Shown here: positions 44,921-54,620 of the stretch, in pieces
How the letters are laid out: each line of letters begins with the position of its first letter
How positions within the stretch are numbered: the first letter of the stretch is position 1
Origin: Bifidobacterium breve
GTDB lineage: Bacteria; Actinomycetota; Actinomycetes; Nanopelagicales; Nanopelagicaceae
Reading direction: 5' to 3'
DNA length: 64,000 nucleotides
NCBI GenBank assembly: GCA_945869505.1
Contig: CAMBOZ010000001.1
Coordinates: 1-64,000, forward strand
Notes under the pieces: generated by a model
The model's input: the letters and a program-made list of their open reading frames with translations, nothing else
The model's database searches: none
Told to the model about the DNA's origin: nothing
Translations under genes and position numbers: made by a program

Positions 44921-46201
44921 ATGACACCTGTAACAACTATTCCAAAACACGACATTGCTGATGCATCACTCGCAGCCGAAGGCCGCAAGAAGATCGAATG
45001 GGCAGAACGTAATATGCCTGTACTAGCGCAGATCCGTGAACGCTTCGAGAAGTCACAGCCGTTTACCGGCGTAAGAATTGCTGCGTGCATGCACGTCACA
45101 ACCGAAACTGCGAACCTAATGCGCGTTTTAAAAGCAGGAGGAGCAGAAATTGCACTCTGTGCTTCAAATCCACTTTCAACTCAAGATGACACAGCAGCCG
45201 CACTAGTGCACGAATATGGAATTTCAGTATTCGCTCGAAATGCCGTTGATCGCGATGGGTATTACTCTCACATCAATGCAGCTCTAGATATTGAACCACA
45301 TCAAGTCTTTGATGATGGTTGCGATCTCGTGAATACACTTCACACGACTCGTAAAGAACTTCTTCCAAATATCGCTGGTGGTTGCGAAGAGACAACAACA
45401 GGTGTGATTCGCCTAAATCAAATGGCGAAAGACGGTGCACTTACATTCCCAATGATTGCGGTTAATGACACCGACACCAAGCACATGTTCGACAATCGTT
45501 ACGGAACAGGTCAATCAACTCTCGACGCTGTTTTCCGTGCAACAAACTTCCTTCTTGCCGGACGCATCGTCGTCGTCGCAGGATTTGGTTACTGCGGTAA
45601 AGGTGTTGCAGAACGCGCCAAAGGTATGGGCGCCGATGTAGTTGTTACCGAAATTGATCCAACGAAAGCGCTGGATGCAATGATGCAAGGATTCCGCGTT
45701 ATACCAATGCTCGATGCTGCCAAAGTCGGCGATGTATTTATCACCGTTACAGGTAACCGTGATGTATTGCGTGATGAGCACTTCGCCGTCATGAAAGATG
45801 GCGCAATAATGGCTAACTCCGGCCACTTCGATATTGAAATTGATGTGGCTTGGCTAGAGCAGAACGCTAAGAAGAAGAACGCCAAGATGCGCCACCAAAC
45901 AGATGAGTATGTTCTGGCCGATGGACGTCGTTTGCTGCTTCTCGCTGAAGGCCGTCTGGTGAACCTCGGCGCCGCTGAGGGCCACCCAGCATCTGTTATG
46001 GATATGTCATTCTCGGATCAAGCGTTAACTGCAGAATATCTAGTTAAGGAAGCTAAAAACCTTCCAGCGGGTGTTCACAATGTTCCAACTTATATCGATA
46101 AGGAAGTTGCCAGCCTGAAATTAATTTCAATGGGTGGCCGCATTGATACTTTAACTCCTGCACAAGATATGTATTTGAACTCTTGGGAGCACGGTAGCTA
46201 A
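44921..46201 (+). CDS. sahH: S-adenosylhomocysteine hydrolase
   Basis: SahH splits S-adenosylhomocysteine into adenosine and homocysteine and so keeps methylation reactions running. The 426-residue product is the short form, lacking the roughly 40-residue insertion of many bacterial enzymes. It has the NAD-binding GFGYCGKGVAERAKGMGA, the substrate segment NDTDTKHMFDNRYGTGQS and NSGHFDIEIDV. It ends TAATG into mtrA. MetB, a homocysteine-pathway enzyme, is at 60.3 kb. Confidence 0.95.
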   Translation: MTPVTTIPKHDIADASLAAEGRKKIEWAERNMPVLAQIRERFEKSQPFTGVRIAACMHVTTETANLMRVLKAGGAEIALCASNPLSTQDDTAAALVHEYGISVFARNAVDRDGYYSHINAALDIEPHQVFDDGCDLVNTLHTTRKELLPNIAGGCEETTTGVIRLNQMAKDGALTFPMIAVNDTDTKHMFDNRYGTGQSTLDAVFRATNFLLAGRIVVVAGFGYCGKGVAERAKGMGADVVVTEIDPTKALDAMMQGFRVIPMLDAAKVGDVFITVTGNRDVLRDEHFAVMKDGAIMANSGHFDIEIDVAWLEQNAKKKNAKMRHQTDEYVLADGRRLLLLAEGRLVNLGAAEGHPASVMDMSFSDQALTAEYLVKEAKNLPAGVHNVPTYIDKEVASLKLISMGGRIDTLTPAQDMYLNSWEHGS

Positions 46202-46887
46202 TGACGTTAGTTATGGTCGTCGATGACGACCAGGATCTTGCGGAGATGCTCGGCATCGTTTTAACCGGTGCCGGCATCGACGTGGATCTAGTAAGTCGTG
46301 GCGATGAAGTTCTGGAAGTATTTAGAAATAATCCACCAGATCTCGTGCTACTCGATGTAATGCTTCCTGGATTAAATGGAATTGAAGTTTGTAAATTAAT
46401 ACGTGCCGAATCAATGGTTCCAATCGTGATGCTGAGCGCTAAAGGCGACACCCACGATATTGTCAGTGGCCTTGAAGCAGGTGCTGATGATTACATGGTG
46501 AAACCATTTAGACATCCATCAGAACTAATCGCACGAATTCGCACCCGATTACGTCGCACAAATGCAGATGTGTCGGGATTGCTCACAATTGGTGATCTCT
46601 CAATAGATGTGACTGCGCACGAAGTAAGTCGTGGAGGGAAAAAAATTGCCCTCACCCGGTTGGAATTCGATTTATTGGTTGCACTTGCCAAAGAACCAGG
46701 ACGTGTCTTTACGCGAGATGCCTTACTTGGTGAAGTGTGGGGATATAGACATTCAACTGATACGCGTTTGGTAAATGTTCATGTTCAACGTTTACGATCA
46801 AAAGTAGAGCACGATCCTGAACACCCTGAAATTGTGATGACAGTGCGTGGAGTTGGCTACAAAGCTGGAGTGATGGGCGGTTCCTAG
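46201..46887 (+). CDS. mtrA: Response regulator MtrA
   Basis: An OmpR/PhoB-type regulator of 228 residues: receiver domain with phosphoacceptor Asp52 (LVLLDVMLPG) and Lys101 (YMVKPF), and a C-terminal winged helix (VWGYRHSTDTRLVNVHVQRL, then VRGVGYKAG). Position between sahH and a two-span histidine kinase matches mtrA. In actinobacteria MtrA controls cell wall and division genes. The kinase gene starts one base after its stop. Confidence 0.95.
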   Translation: MTLVMVVDDDQDLAEMLGIVLTGAGIDVDLVSRGDEVLEVFRNNPPDLVLLDVMLPGLNGIEVCKLIRAESMVPIVMLSAKGDTHDIVSGLEAGADDYMVKPFRHPSELIARIRTRLRRTNADVSGLLTIGDLSIDVTAHEVSRGGKKIALTRLEFDLLVALAKEPGRVFTRDALLGEVWGYRHSTDTRLVNVHVQRLRSKVEHDPEHPEIVMTVRGVGYKAGVMGGS

Positions 46888-46888
46888 A

Positions 46889-48463
46889 ATGAACCGTTTC
46901 TCTGAAAGGCTAAGAAATTCACTCGCGTCGAAGGTAATTCTCTCCACAGTTCTTCTCTCCCTTGGAGTCGTGTGGTTGACCGGTTCTGTTCTTTATTCGC
47001 AACTCTCAGCAGGCGTCAAGGAAGTTAATCTAGAAACCTCTCTTGCTGAAGCTAGATCTTCATTTTTTGATGCGCAGTATCAATTCTTGCTAAATCAAAA
47101 CGCGGAAAGTTCAGTCATAACAAAAGCCGTTCAGGATTTCATAGTTTCTGCAACAGAGGTAAGTCTTGATCAAGATAGAAAATCACTTTTCTTAAGTAGA
47201 TTCGGCACACCTTTTAAGTTTTCACTCAAAGTTGAGTCACCTGACTACACCACATCCACAGATGGTCTAGATATTTCTTCCTTTCCAGATGAACTGCGTG
47301 AGCGAGTCCGCTCCAGTGATTTAGTTGAATATCAATATACGAAAATGAGTTACCAGGATCGCGAAGATGCAAATGTTCTGATTGCAGGTCGCAAAATTGC
47401 CATTCCAAAATCTGGAAATTATGAGATGTATCTGGTGTATTCGCTTAACAACCAAAATCGCACGCTCTCAATTATTCAGAACGCGCTCTTTTTTACCGGT
47501 TTTGCGCTTCTGTTTCTTATCGGACTAATCACCTGGCTAGTTGTGCGTCAAGTAGTAAGGCCGGTTCGTGAAGCAGCGACGATTGCACAGAAATTTACCC
47601 AAGGAGATTTCTCACAGCGAATGAAGGTCGAGAATTCCGATGAAATTGCGACGCTGGGCACGGCATTTAACGAGATGGCCTTGTCGCTAGAGTCGCAAAT
47701 ATCTCGGTTGGAGAATTTATCGCGAGTACAGCAAAGATTTGTCTCTGATGTTTCTCACGAGCTTAGAACACCATTGACAACTTTACGTATGGCCTCCGAA
47801 GTGATTCACAGCCAGAAAGATAATTTCGATCCGACAATCTCTCGCAGTTCAGAGCTACTTGTTGCGCAATTAGATCGATTCGAACGGCTACTGGAAGATC
47901 TTCTCGAAGTAAGTCGATTTGATGCCGAAGTTGCGGTTTTAGAACCAGTGGACTTTGACTTGATCAGCCTGATTGAGCGATGCATTGAAGATGTTCGTGC
48001 CAATGCTCACGATCACATTATTTCAATATCTATCGAGCACGAGACAGAGCAAGCCATGATTAATGCAGATATCAGGCGCGTGGAGCGCATAATGCGAAAT
48101 CTGCTTTCAAATGCCCTAGATCATGCTGAAGAGAAACCCATTAACGTGACAGTAATCTCCACCCGAACTGAAGTCGCTGTTGGAGTTAGAGATTTTGGAA
48201 CCGGAATTGAACCATCGGCGTTATCTCGCATCTTTGATCGCTTTTGGAGAGCAGATCCGTCTCGTGCACGAGTACGCGGTGGTACGGGACTTGGTCTTTC
48301 TATCGCGCTAGAAGATGCCCGTTTACATAATGGTGAACTTGATGCTTGGGGCGCTCCTGGGCAAGGAGCACATTTTGTTCTCACTTTGCCAAGAATCGCA
48401 GGACAGCAAATTGGAGGCAGACCAATTCGCCTACAACCCGAGAATTATCCCCAGATTTCTTAA
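46889..48463 (+). CDS. mtrB: Sensor histidine kinase MtrB
   Basis: The 524-residue kinase has transmembrane helices at about 14-36 and 198-220, an extracytoplasmic sensor between them, a HAMP domain, the phosphoacceptor His290 in FVSDVSHELRTPLTTLR and an ATPase domain with GGTGLGLSIALEDARLH. It phosphorylates MtrA. The lipoprotein LpqB, which normally follows and modulates MtrB, is absent: only 40 bases separate this gene from comF. Confidence 0.94.
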   Translation: MNRFSERLRNSLASKVILSTVLLSLGVVWLTGSVLYSQLSAGVKEVNLETSLAEARSSFFDAQYQFLLNQNAESSVITKAVQDFIVSATEVSLDQDRKSLFLSRFGTPFKFSLKVESPDYTTSTDGLDISSFPDELRERVRSSDLVEYQYTKMSYQDREDANVLIAGRKIAIPKSGNYEMYLVYSLNNQNRTLSIIQNALFFTGFALLFLIGLITWLVVRQVVRPVREAATIAQKFTQGDFSQRMKVENSDEIATLGTAFNEMALSLESQISRLENLSRVQQRFVSDVSHELRTPLTTLRMASEVIHSQKDNFDPTISRSSELLVAQLDRFERLLEDLLEVSRFDAEVAVLEPVDFDLISLIERCIEDVRANAHDHIISISIEHETEQAMINADIRRVERIMRNLLSNALDHAEEKPINVTVISTRTEVAVGVRDFGTGIEPSALSRIFDRFWRADPSRARVRGGTGLGLSIALEDARLHNGELDAWGAPGQGAHFVLTLPRIAGQQIGGRPIRLQPENYPQIS

Positions 48464-48503
48464 TTAACTCTCTTTGGATTGTTGGGCGCTAGAAAATCGC
48501 CCA

Positions 48504-49160
48504 ATGAAAAGTCTGGCTGAATTAATCTTTCCTTCAAGATGTATCGGGTGTTCACAACTAGGTATATCAATTTGTTCGACTTGTCGAAAGAGTTGGCATT
48601 CTCATATTTACCATCGCAATATAAAAGTTTTGGATAAGTCCTACCCAGTAATTTCTGCAATCGAATATTCACCGATTGCCTCACGCGTATTACTGAGAGC
48701 AAAAGAAGCAAATCAAGAAGCCGCTGACCAATTGCTCGTAAACGCAGTGTCTCACTCGCTGCGATATTTTCTAAAGAATTTTGGCTTTGGAGATTTAGTT
48801 GCAATTCCTTCGCGTAGATCTGCAACTAGAAAGAGAGGGCGTGATTTTATGCAAGAGATCACTGGGTCGGTTGCAAAGAATGAATCATTTAAATCTCTGC
48901 AAATTTTGCAGCATCAGAGAGCTGTAAGAGACCAATCGCAATTGAACTCACAGCAGCGACGTCGCAATATTGAAGGGGCTTTCTCAACATCCTTTAATTT
49001 GGCTGAGGAGCCAGACTCGGGGAATATAGGCCCAATAATTATTGTTGATGATCTTGTAACCACAGGGGCGACCCTTGCTGAGGCCATACGGGCCTTACGT
49101 ACAGCAGGTTTTCCAGTACTTGGCGCGGTAACAGCGGCTGTCGCTAACCCTTACGATTAG
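48504..49160 (+). CDS. ComF family phosphoribosyltransferase-like protein
   Basis: From ATG 48504 the 218-residue product has an N-terminal zinc-binding pair (RCIGCSQLG, CSTCRKSW), the FMQEITG region after RSATRKRGRD and the PRPP-binding IIIVDDLVTTGATLAEAI. ComF proteins are linked to DNA uptake, but actinobacterial members (Rv3242c) lie between lpqB and hpf-secA and their role is unclear. hpf is missing here. The ten codons before ATG 48504 in the longer reading have no family similarity. Confidence 0.87.
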   Translation: MKSLAELIFPSRCIGCSQLGISICSTCRKSWHSHIYHRNIKVLDKSYPVISAIEYSPIASRVLLRAKEANQEAADQLLVNAVSHSLRYFLKNFGFGDLVAIPSRRSATRKRGRDFMQEITGSVAKNESFKSLQILQHQRAVRDQSQLNSQQRRRNIEGAFSTSFNLAEEPDSGNIGPIIIVDDLVTTGATLAEAIRALRTAGFPVLGAVTAAVANPYD

Positions 49161-49187
49161 GGGGTTGATTTTCGAAAGGGCATATAA

Positions 49188-51860
49188 ATGGCAAAGATTT
49201 TTGATCGCATAATGCGGGCGGGCGAAGGAAAAATCCTTCGCGATCTCAGCAAAGTTGTAGATCAAGTCAACTCATTCGAATCTGCCATTTCCCCATTGAG
49301 CGATGCTCAATTGCGCGAGAAAACCAATGAGTTTAAATCACGATTCGCATCCGGTGAATCTCTGGATGATCTCCTCCCTGAAGCATTTGCAGTAGTTCGT
49401 GAAGCCGCAAAGCGTACGCTCGGTCAGCGTCACTATGACGTTCAAATCATGGGTGGAGCGGCAATGCACCGCGGCAATATCGCAGAAATGCGTACAGGTG
49501 AAGGTAAGACTCTTGTCGCAACACTTCCTTCTTACTTAAACGCACTCGCTGGACGCGGAGTTCACGTAGTAACGGTTAACGATTATTTGGCAGAACGTGA
49601 CAGTGAATGGATGGGTCGTATCCATCGCTTCCTCGGATTAACAGTTGGCGTAATCGTAAACAGCATGACCCCCGCAGAGCGTCGCGCGGCATATAACTCC
49701 GACATAACATACGGAACAAATAATGAATTTGGTTTCGACTACTTGCGCGACAACATGGCTTGGTCACTTGAAGATTGCGTGCAACGTGATCACTTCTTCG
49801 CGGTCGTGGATGAAGTTGACTCAATTTTGATCGATGAGGCCCGAACACCTTTAATCATCAGTGGACCAGCCGACAAGGCAACCAAGTGGTATGTCGAATT
49901 CGCCAATATTGCGAGTAAATTAGAACGAGATACACATTATGAAGTTGATGAGAAGAAAAAGACCGTCGGTATTCTAGAAGTTGGTGTTACCAAGGTCGAA
50001 GAACTTCTTAAAATTGAGAATCTGTACGAGGCAGCAAATACCACTTTAATTGGTTATTTAAACAACTCGGTGCGCGCAAAAGAGCTATTTAAGCGCGATA
50101 AAGATTACGTAGTAATGAATGGTGAGCTTTTAATTGTTGATGAACACACCGGCCGAATGTTGTCTGGTCGGCGCTACAGCGACGGACTGCACCAAGCTCT
50201 AGAAGCGAAAGAGCGCATCGATATTCAGGATGAGAATCAAACGCTCGCAACAATTACTTTACAGAACTATTTCAGACTATATGAAACTATCTCTGGTATG
50301 ACCGGTACAGCGATGACCGAAGCATCTGAATTTCATCAAATCTATAAGCTCGGCGTTGTACCTATTCCAACTAATCGCCCAATGCAACGTATCGATCAGG
50401 CAGATTTGGTCTATAAATCTGAACTTGGAAAATTTATGGCGGTCACAAAAGATATTGTGGAACGTCACCGCAAAGGTCAACCAGTTCTAGTCGGTACCGT
50501 CTCTGTTGAAAAGTCTGAAGAACTATCTGCGCTCTTGAAGAAATCCGGAGTTCCGCACGAAGTTCTTAACGCCAAACATCACGAACGTGAAGCATCGATC
50601 ATTGCAAGAGCAGGCGTCAGCGGCGCAGTCACTGTCGCTACAAATATGGCAGGTCGCGGAACCGACATCATGCTCGGTGGAAATCCAGAATTTATGGCGG
50701 ACTTTGAACTGCAACGTCGTGGTTTATCGCCAGTGGATAACGCTGCTGAATACGAGGCAGCTTGGCCTGAAGAAATTGCTAAACAGAAGGCGGCAGTTGC
50801 TAAAGGTCATGAAGAAGTTGTCGCACTTGGCGGACTCTATGTACTTGGTACCGAGCGTCATGAATCACGCCGTATCGATAATCAGTTGCGAGGTCGTTCA
50901 GGACGCCAAGGCGATCCAGGTGAATCACGTTTCTATCTTTCGTTACAAGATGAGTTAATGCGTCGCTTTAACTCCGGATTGGTAGAACGCTTCTTATCTG
51001 CCGCTGGTCTTCCAGATGACGAGCCAATTGAATCAAAGATGGTCAGTAATGCCATTCGCTCAGCGCAGACCCAAGTAGAAGCACAAAACTTCGAAATCCG
51101 TAAGAATGTTTTGAAATATGACGATGTGATGAACCGGCAGCGCGAAGTAATTTATGGGGAACGTCGACTCGTGCTCGAAGGCGAAGATATCTCCCCACAA
51201 GTTCAGACATTTGTTGCAGACACCTTGGTTGCCTACGTAAATGCAGAAACTACACAGGGGTATGGCGAAGATTGGGATCTGGAGCGTTTATGGCAAGCGC
51301 TAAAACTTGTTTATCCAATTTCATTTACTCCAGAAGAGCTAATCGCCAAGGTCGGTTCCGCTTCTGCAATTGACGCTGAGTACCTAACAGCTCAGGTTTT
51401 AGAAGATGCAACTCTCGCCTACGACAAGCGTCAATCAGATCTTGGTCCAGAAGTATTGCGAGAGCTTGAGCGAAAAGTTTTGCTTTCAGTCTTGGATCGC
51501 AAGTGGCGTGAGCATCTTTACGAAATGGATTATTTACAAGAAGGCATTGGGCTGCGCGCCATGGCACAACGCGATCCACTGGTCGAATACCAACGCGAAG
51601 GTTATGAACTCTTTGCTGCAATGATGGATGGAATTAAAGAAGAGCTAGCGAGCTTGGTCTTTAACGTGCAGGTTACGGTCGACGGTGATGGTTCGCAGGT
51701 AAAGGCTGCCGGAATCACTGAAAAGCCAGCTGAAGTTACAGGTTTGCAGTACACCGCGAGTGATGAATCTGGAGTTTCAACAAAAGGTGAAGTCTCGCGT
51801 AATAGCCAGTGTCCGTGTGGATCAGGAAAGAAATATAAGCGTTGCCACGGCGGCGCTTAA
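49188..51860 (+). CDS. secA: Protein translocase motor SecA1
   Basis: SecA drives ATP-dependent export through SecYEG. The 890-residue product has Walker [32 protein letters not shown], the preprotein cross-linking domain, [20 protein letters not shown] and a zinc-binding C-terminus [15 protein letters not shown]. An AAAGGG ribosome-binding site precedes the ATG. The comF-hpf-secA order of other actinobacteria is kept except for hpf. The stop overlaps the convergent gene by four bases. Confidence 0.96.
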   Translation: MAKIFDRIMRAGEGKILRDLSKVVDQVNSFESAISPLSDAQLREKTNEFKSRFASGESLDDLLPEAFAVVREAAKRTLGQRHYDVQIMGGAAMHRGNIAEMRTGEGKTLVATLPSYLNALAGRGVHVVTVNDYLAERDSEWMGRIHRFLGLTVGVIVNSMTPAERRAAYNSDITYGTNNEFGFDYLRDNMAWSLEDCVQRDHFFAVVDEVDSILIDEARTPLIISGPADKATKWYVEFANIASKLERDTHYEVDEKKKTVGILEVGVTKVEELLKIENLYEAANTTLIGYLNNSVRAKELFKRDKDYVVMNGELLIVDEHTGRMLSGRRYSDGLHQALEAKERIDIQDENQTLATITLQNYFRLYETISGMTGTAMTEASEFHQIYKLGVVPIPTNRPMQRIDQADLVYKSELGKFMAVTKDIVERHRKGQPVLVGTVSVEKSEELSALLKKSGVPHEVLNAKHHEREASIIARAGVSGAVTVATNMAGRGTDIMLGGNPEFMADFELQRRGLSPVDNAAEYEAAWPEEIAKQKAAVAKGHEEVVALGGLYVLGTERHESRRIDNQLRGRSGRQGDPGESRFYLSLQDELMRRFNSGLVERFLSAAGLPDDEPIESKMVSNAIRSAQTQVEAQNFEIRKNVLKYDDVMNRQREVIYGERRLVLEGEDISPQVQTFVADTLVAYVNAETTQGYGEDWDLERLWQALKLVYPISFTPEELIAKVGSASAIDAEYLTAQVLEDATLAYDKRQSDLGPEVLRELERKVLLSVLDRKWREHLYEMDYLQEGIGLRAMAQRDPLVEYQREGYELFAAMMDGIKEELASLVFNVQVTVDGDGSQVKAAGITEKPAEVTGLQYTASDESGVSTKGEVSRNSQCPCGSGKKYKRCHGGA

Positions 51861-52396
51861 ATTAATCGCAATTCAGTACACAACCATCGCTGATCAACGC
51901 CCTCAAAGCGAATAACCATCGCCCGCAGCCTGTCACCAAAGCGAACGGTAATCGTTGATTCACAAATCCCATCTAGTGGTTGGCATTGATGGATGCTTCT
52001 TATCCTGCCAATCTCCTTCTGGCTTCCCACTTGCTTTAGCAGATTCATATAAATCTGCCGATGGAGCTTGGAAATTAACTGGGCTGGCTGACGGCGGCCA
52101 GCCCAAATTTCTAGGACGCTAATTGCGAATTTCATCGTCCAAGCATGGAGTTCGGGCAATTCACTCGCTGAAGTTGGCATCGGCTCGAAACCTGGTTCAA
52201 ACTCTTCGCCGAAAGTACTAGGTATTAGATAAAGCTTGGCGCGTTGTTCAGGAAGTTTTTCAACTGGGCGATTTGTCGCCAATTCTGAGAGTGAGTAAAG
52301 ATCTAACTGGGGATGGTTCCACATCTCTGGACCTTCATTACTTGAGATCAATTCCAGAGTACGAACTTGGGCGCGCGATTTCATTTCTATTTCCAT
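51857..52396 (-). CDS. Rv3235 family protein
   Basis: The 179-residue product has the family-like centre [20 protein letters not shown] and C-terminal [20 protein letters not shown] followed by [14 protein letters not shown]. Members follow secA in actinobacteria and have no assigned function. The start could be ATG 52396 or ATG 52384 four codons later. A structured inverted-repeat element lies 24 bases upstream on this strand. Confidence 0.75.
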   Translation of the reverse strand: MEIEMKSRAQVRTLELISSNEGPEMWNHPQLDLYSLSELATNRPVEKLPEQRAKLYLIPSTFGEEFEPGFEPMPTSASELPELHAWTMKFAISVLEIWAGRRQPAQLISKLHRQIYMNLLKQVGSQKEIGRIRSIHQCQPLDGICESTITVRFGDRLRAMVIRFEGVDQRWLCTELRLI

Positions 52397-52419
52397 AGCG
52401 GCACTTTTGACTAAGTTTT

Positions 52420-52507
52420 ATGGCATCTCTTCCACCAAAGGGTGGAGATATTCTCATCCTAAAGAATGGCTGTGGAAGAAGATTTAGAAATAATCTGGCG
52501 ATGCCAT
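52420..52507. other. Nested inverted-repeat element, candidate structured RNA (strand unresolved)
   Basis: P1 is ATGGCATC (52420-52427) with GATGCCAT (52500-52507). Directly next to it P2 is TCTTCCAC (52428-52435) with GTGGAAGA (52472-52479). P3 is AGATT (52480-52484) with AATCT (52492-52496). P1 and P2 are perfect 8-pair helices and abut on the 5' side, giving a three-way junction. An ATTCT/AGAAT hairpin (52450-52454/52463-52467) lies inside P2. A competing hairpin TCCACC-AAAG-GGTGGA (52431-52446) excludes P2, so two states are possible. It ends 13 bases before the CpaB-like start and lies 24 bases before the divergent Rv3235-like start. Confidence 0.5.
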
Positions 52508-52520
52508 TTAGTACTCCACT

Positions 52521-53120
52521 ATGAACAAATCAGATAAAGCAGCCCAGACTCGATTAGTTGTCGCAATTTCCTTATTCGCCGCCGCAGTCATTTCGGCGAT
52601 GGCGCTAACCGCATTGGGAAATCAAAGCGATACATATTGGGTAGCACGCGAGTCGCTGATACCAGGAATGCAAATATCTGAGAGCGATTTGTCAGAGATT
52701 GAAGTTTCACTGGGGGAGGCAAATGGAAGATACTTTTCAAAGAGCGCGCTAGTTGCCGGAGCATATGTATTGCGGTCAATTCAGAAGGGTGAACTTATAT
52801 CTATTGGTTCAGTCAGCGATACTCCAAGTGCTTCAAAATCTGGACAAGTGCCGATTTCCATTCGCGCCAGTGATTTATCTGAAGATATCGAATTGGGTGA
52901 AGTGATAAATATTTACTGGGTCCCAGATGCCGTTGGTATGGAGAACCCACAAATGCCTCAGCTAGCTATTACTGGTGCATTCCTTAATTCAATCAATCGC
53001 AAAGCAAGCAATTTCGGAAGCGATATTTCTTTAACTGTTTCTGTGCAAAATAGCGAAATATTCTCGCTCTTGAGAGCAACCGCTTCAGGAAGATTAGTGA
53101 TCGTTCGTTCAAATGGATGA
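52521..53120 (+). CDS. SAF domain (CpaB/RcpC-like) membrane-anchored protein
   Basis: The 199-residue product has an N-terminal transmembrane helix (about 11-33), then an SAF domain (about 40-100, WVARESLIPGMQISESDLSE and LVAGAYVLRSIQKGELIS) and a second beta-rich part, the CpaB layout. CpaB proteins belong to Flp/Tad pilus machines, but no TadA, pilin or secretin gene is nearby. It overlaps a CpaE-like gene by 8 bases, so the two form an orphan pair. A poor -10 (TAGTAC, 52509-52514) precedes the ATG by six bases. Confidence 0.78.
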   Translation: MNKSDKAAQTRLVVAISLFAAAVISAMALTALGNQSDTYWVARESLIPGMQISESDLSEIEVSLGEANGRYFSKSALVAGAYVLRSIQKGELISIGSVSDTPSASKSGQVPISIRASDLSEDIELGEVINIYWVPDAVGMENPQMPQLAITGAFLNSINRKASNFGSDISLTVSVQNSEIFSLLRATASGRLVIVRSNG

Positions 53121-54198
53121 TTTTGTTCAACCTAGCGTCATAACTGCAATTGCGGATGCAGAGTTTGAAGGAATGGTTTCGAGCGCTCTCTTTGAAAGTG
53201 GATGGAGCGTAATTGCACGACCGTTAGATTTTGCCACCCTAGAAAAGAACCTCAATGAGGTAACAAATAGAAATGTACTGGTTATCTACTCTGTAGATCT
53301 ACCAGGGTTAACCGATACAAAATTAAGAAAACTAGCACCGCTTAATCACTCCCTCTTTGGTTTTGCAGATGCATCTGGTTCTGCGCGAGGCCATGGAGAA
53401 ATCTCTCAGCGTCCGGCTAATTCTGAAGAATTACTGGCATATATACGTGGAAATATCCGCTCGCCGTTATTGCGCGTCCCATTGTTGCAGTCCAAGGAAA
53501 AATTTAAGGCAAAGATCATCGGTATTGGATCAGCGGGGCACTTCACGGGCGCAACAACGCTGGCGTTAAATCTGGCGCAAGAATTAGCGCTATTAGAGAA
53601 AAAGACCTTGCTTATTGATGCAAATTTTCAAGCTTCTGCGATCGCGACACTTCTAGATCTACGCAAAATTGCGGATGAAGATAGATGGCGTGATCTTTCT
53701 GAGAATCTCTCGGTGGCGGAAATTACCCAGAGCAAAATTATAGATTTTCCAAATAGAGCGTCCGAAGCCGCTGCCTACTTTGATTTTATAATTGTAGATC
53801 TCGGGTCACTCCAGAATATCTCTAATGATTTATCGGATCGAAGATGGTCATCGCAAGTTAAAATCTGGGTCAGTCGCTTTGCTCATTCGATATTCATCTC
53901 CGCTGGTTCTGATGTTTTGCAGGTAAAGCGCTTGCGAGAACTCTGTGATGATCTAGCTGATATGAAACTTCCAGCCGAAATATCACTTTTTATAAGGCCT
54001 ACTGAACAGATGAGTAAAGGAGAGAGGATTCAAGTGGCAGATTTTCAACCTTTTTCCGCTAGAGATGTTCAGTATCTTCCTGTGGATACAAAACTGTGTG
54101 CCGCAGCGCGTAAGGAGCGGACAACTCTCTCTGAAGTAAACGCAAAGGCACCCTTGCGCAAGGCTTTCGCTGCAATCGCATTGCAAATTACAGCCTAG
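53113..54198 (+). CDS. CpaE/MinD-like protein with a degenerate P-loop
   Basis: The 361-residue protein has an N-terminal receiver-like region (about 1-130) and a MinD/ParA fold: GIGSAGHFTGATTLALNLAQ at the P-loop, LLIDANFQASAI (A' motif) and DFIIVDLGS (Walker B). Against KGGVGKTT the motif reads GHFTGATT: both lysines and the glycine pair are lost. CpaE/TadZ proteins often lack the second lysine, but this one is further decayed, so it may not hydrolyse ATP. It follows the CpaB-like gene with an 8-base overlap. Confidence 0.78.
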   Translation: MDDFVQPSVITAIADAEFEGMVSSALFESGWSVIARPLDFATLEKNLNEVTNRNVLVIYSVDLPGLTDTKLRKLAPLNHSLFGFADASGSARGHGEISQRPANSEELLAYIRGNIRSPLLRVPLLQSKEKFKAKIIGIGSAGHFTGATTLALNLAQELALLEKKTLLIDANFQASAIATLLDLRKIADEDRWRDLSENLSVAEITQSKIIDFPNRASEAAAYFDFIIVDLGSLQNISNDLSDRRWSSQVKIWVSRFAHSIFISAGSDVLQVKRLRELCDDLADMKLPAEISLFIRPTEQMSKGERIQVADFQPFSARDVQYLPVDTKLCAAARKERTTLSEVNAKAPLRKAFAAIALQITA

Positions 54199-54211
54199 GT
54201 CACATTTCTTA

Positions 54212-54217
54212 TACCCT
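54212..54217 (+). promoter_or_regulatory. -10 element for leaderless DUF6912-like gene
   Basis: TACCCT ends seven bases before the ATG at 54225. Confidence 0.48.
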
Positions 54218-54224
54218 AAGCGCT

Positions 54225-54617
54225 ATGCGCGGATATCTACCTGTTACGGCGGAAGAGATCTCATCCTTTCTCCATTCCGGTTCAATGGAATGTGGTCCGC
54301 TTTATGCTCCAACAATAAAATTCTTAACGGCTAATAATGATTTGGATGAAGAACAAGGAGAGTATCTTTTATCGATGCTCGCTGCTGATGAAGCGCTGGA
54401 AATGCGTCAGAACGATACAAGTAGCGCATTTTTATTAGCCTTAGAAATATCTGATTCGCAAGTGGACGAACATGGAGAAAACTTCGTTAATCTAAAAGAG
54501 AATGGCCGCTGGGAAGATGTGCAGTGTGCCTTTTTGGTTTCCCCGGATGGCGATGAATTGACCTGGTTTGCCACCCAAGAAATTTCGGCAGCGCTTCCGC
54601 AATGGCTTAAGAGTTAG
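54225..54617 (+). CDS. DUF6912-like conserved actinobacterial protein
   Basis: The 130-residue acidic protein opens MRGYLPVTAEEISSFLHSG, close to the MRVYVPxTLxxLxxL opening of DUF6912 proteins, and contains YAPTIKFLTANNDLDEEQGE in place of the usual AHAVTPALRE. No motif suggests a function. It lies three bases before the pdtaS-like kinase gene and probably shares its transcript. The family assignment is moderate. Confidence 0.65.
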   Translation: MRGYLPVTAEEISSFLHSGSMECGPLYAPTIKFLTANNDLDEEQGEYLLSMLAADEALEMRQNDTSSAFLLALEISDSQVDEHGENFVNLKENGRWEDVQCAFLVSPDGDELTWFATQEISAALPQWLKS

Positions 54618-54620
54618 CTC

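Noticed and set aside
52466..52537. Short frame MAVEEDLEIIWRCHLVLHYE... before the CpaB-like gene
   Set aside because: Only 23 residues, no ribosome-binding site, overlaps both the inverted-repeat element and the next start; a leader peptide cannot be excluded but there is no positive evidence.
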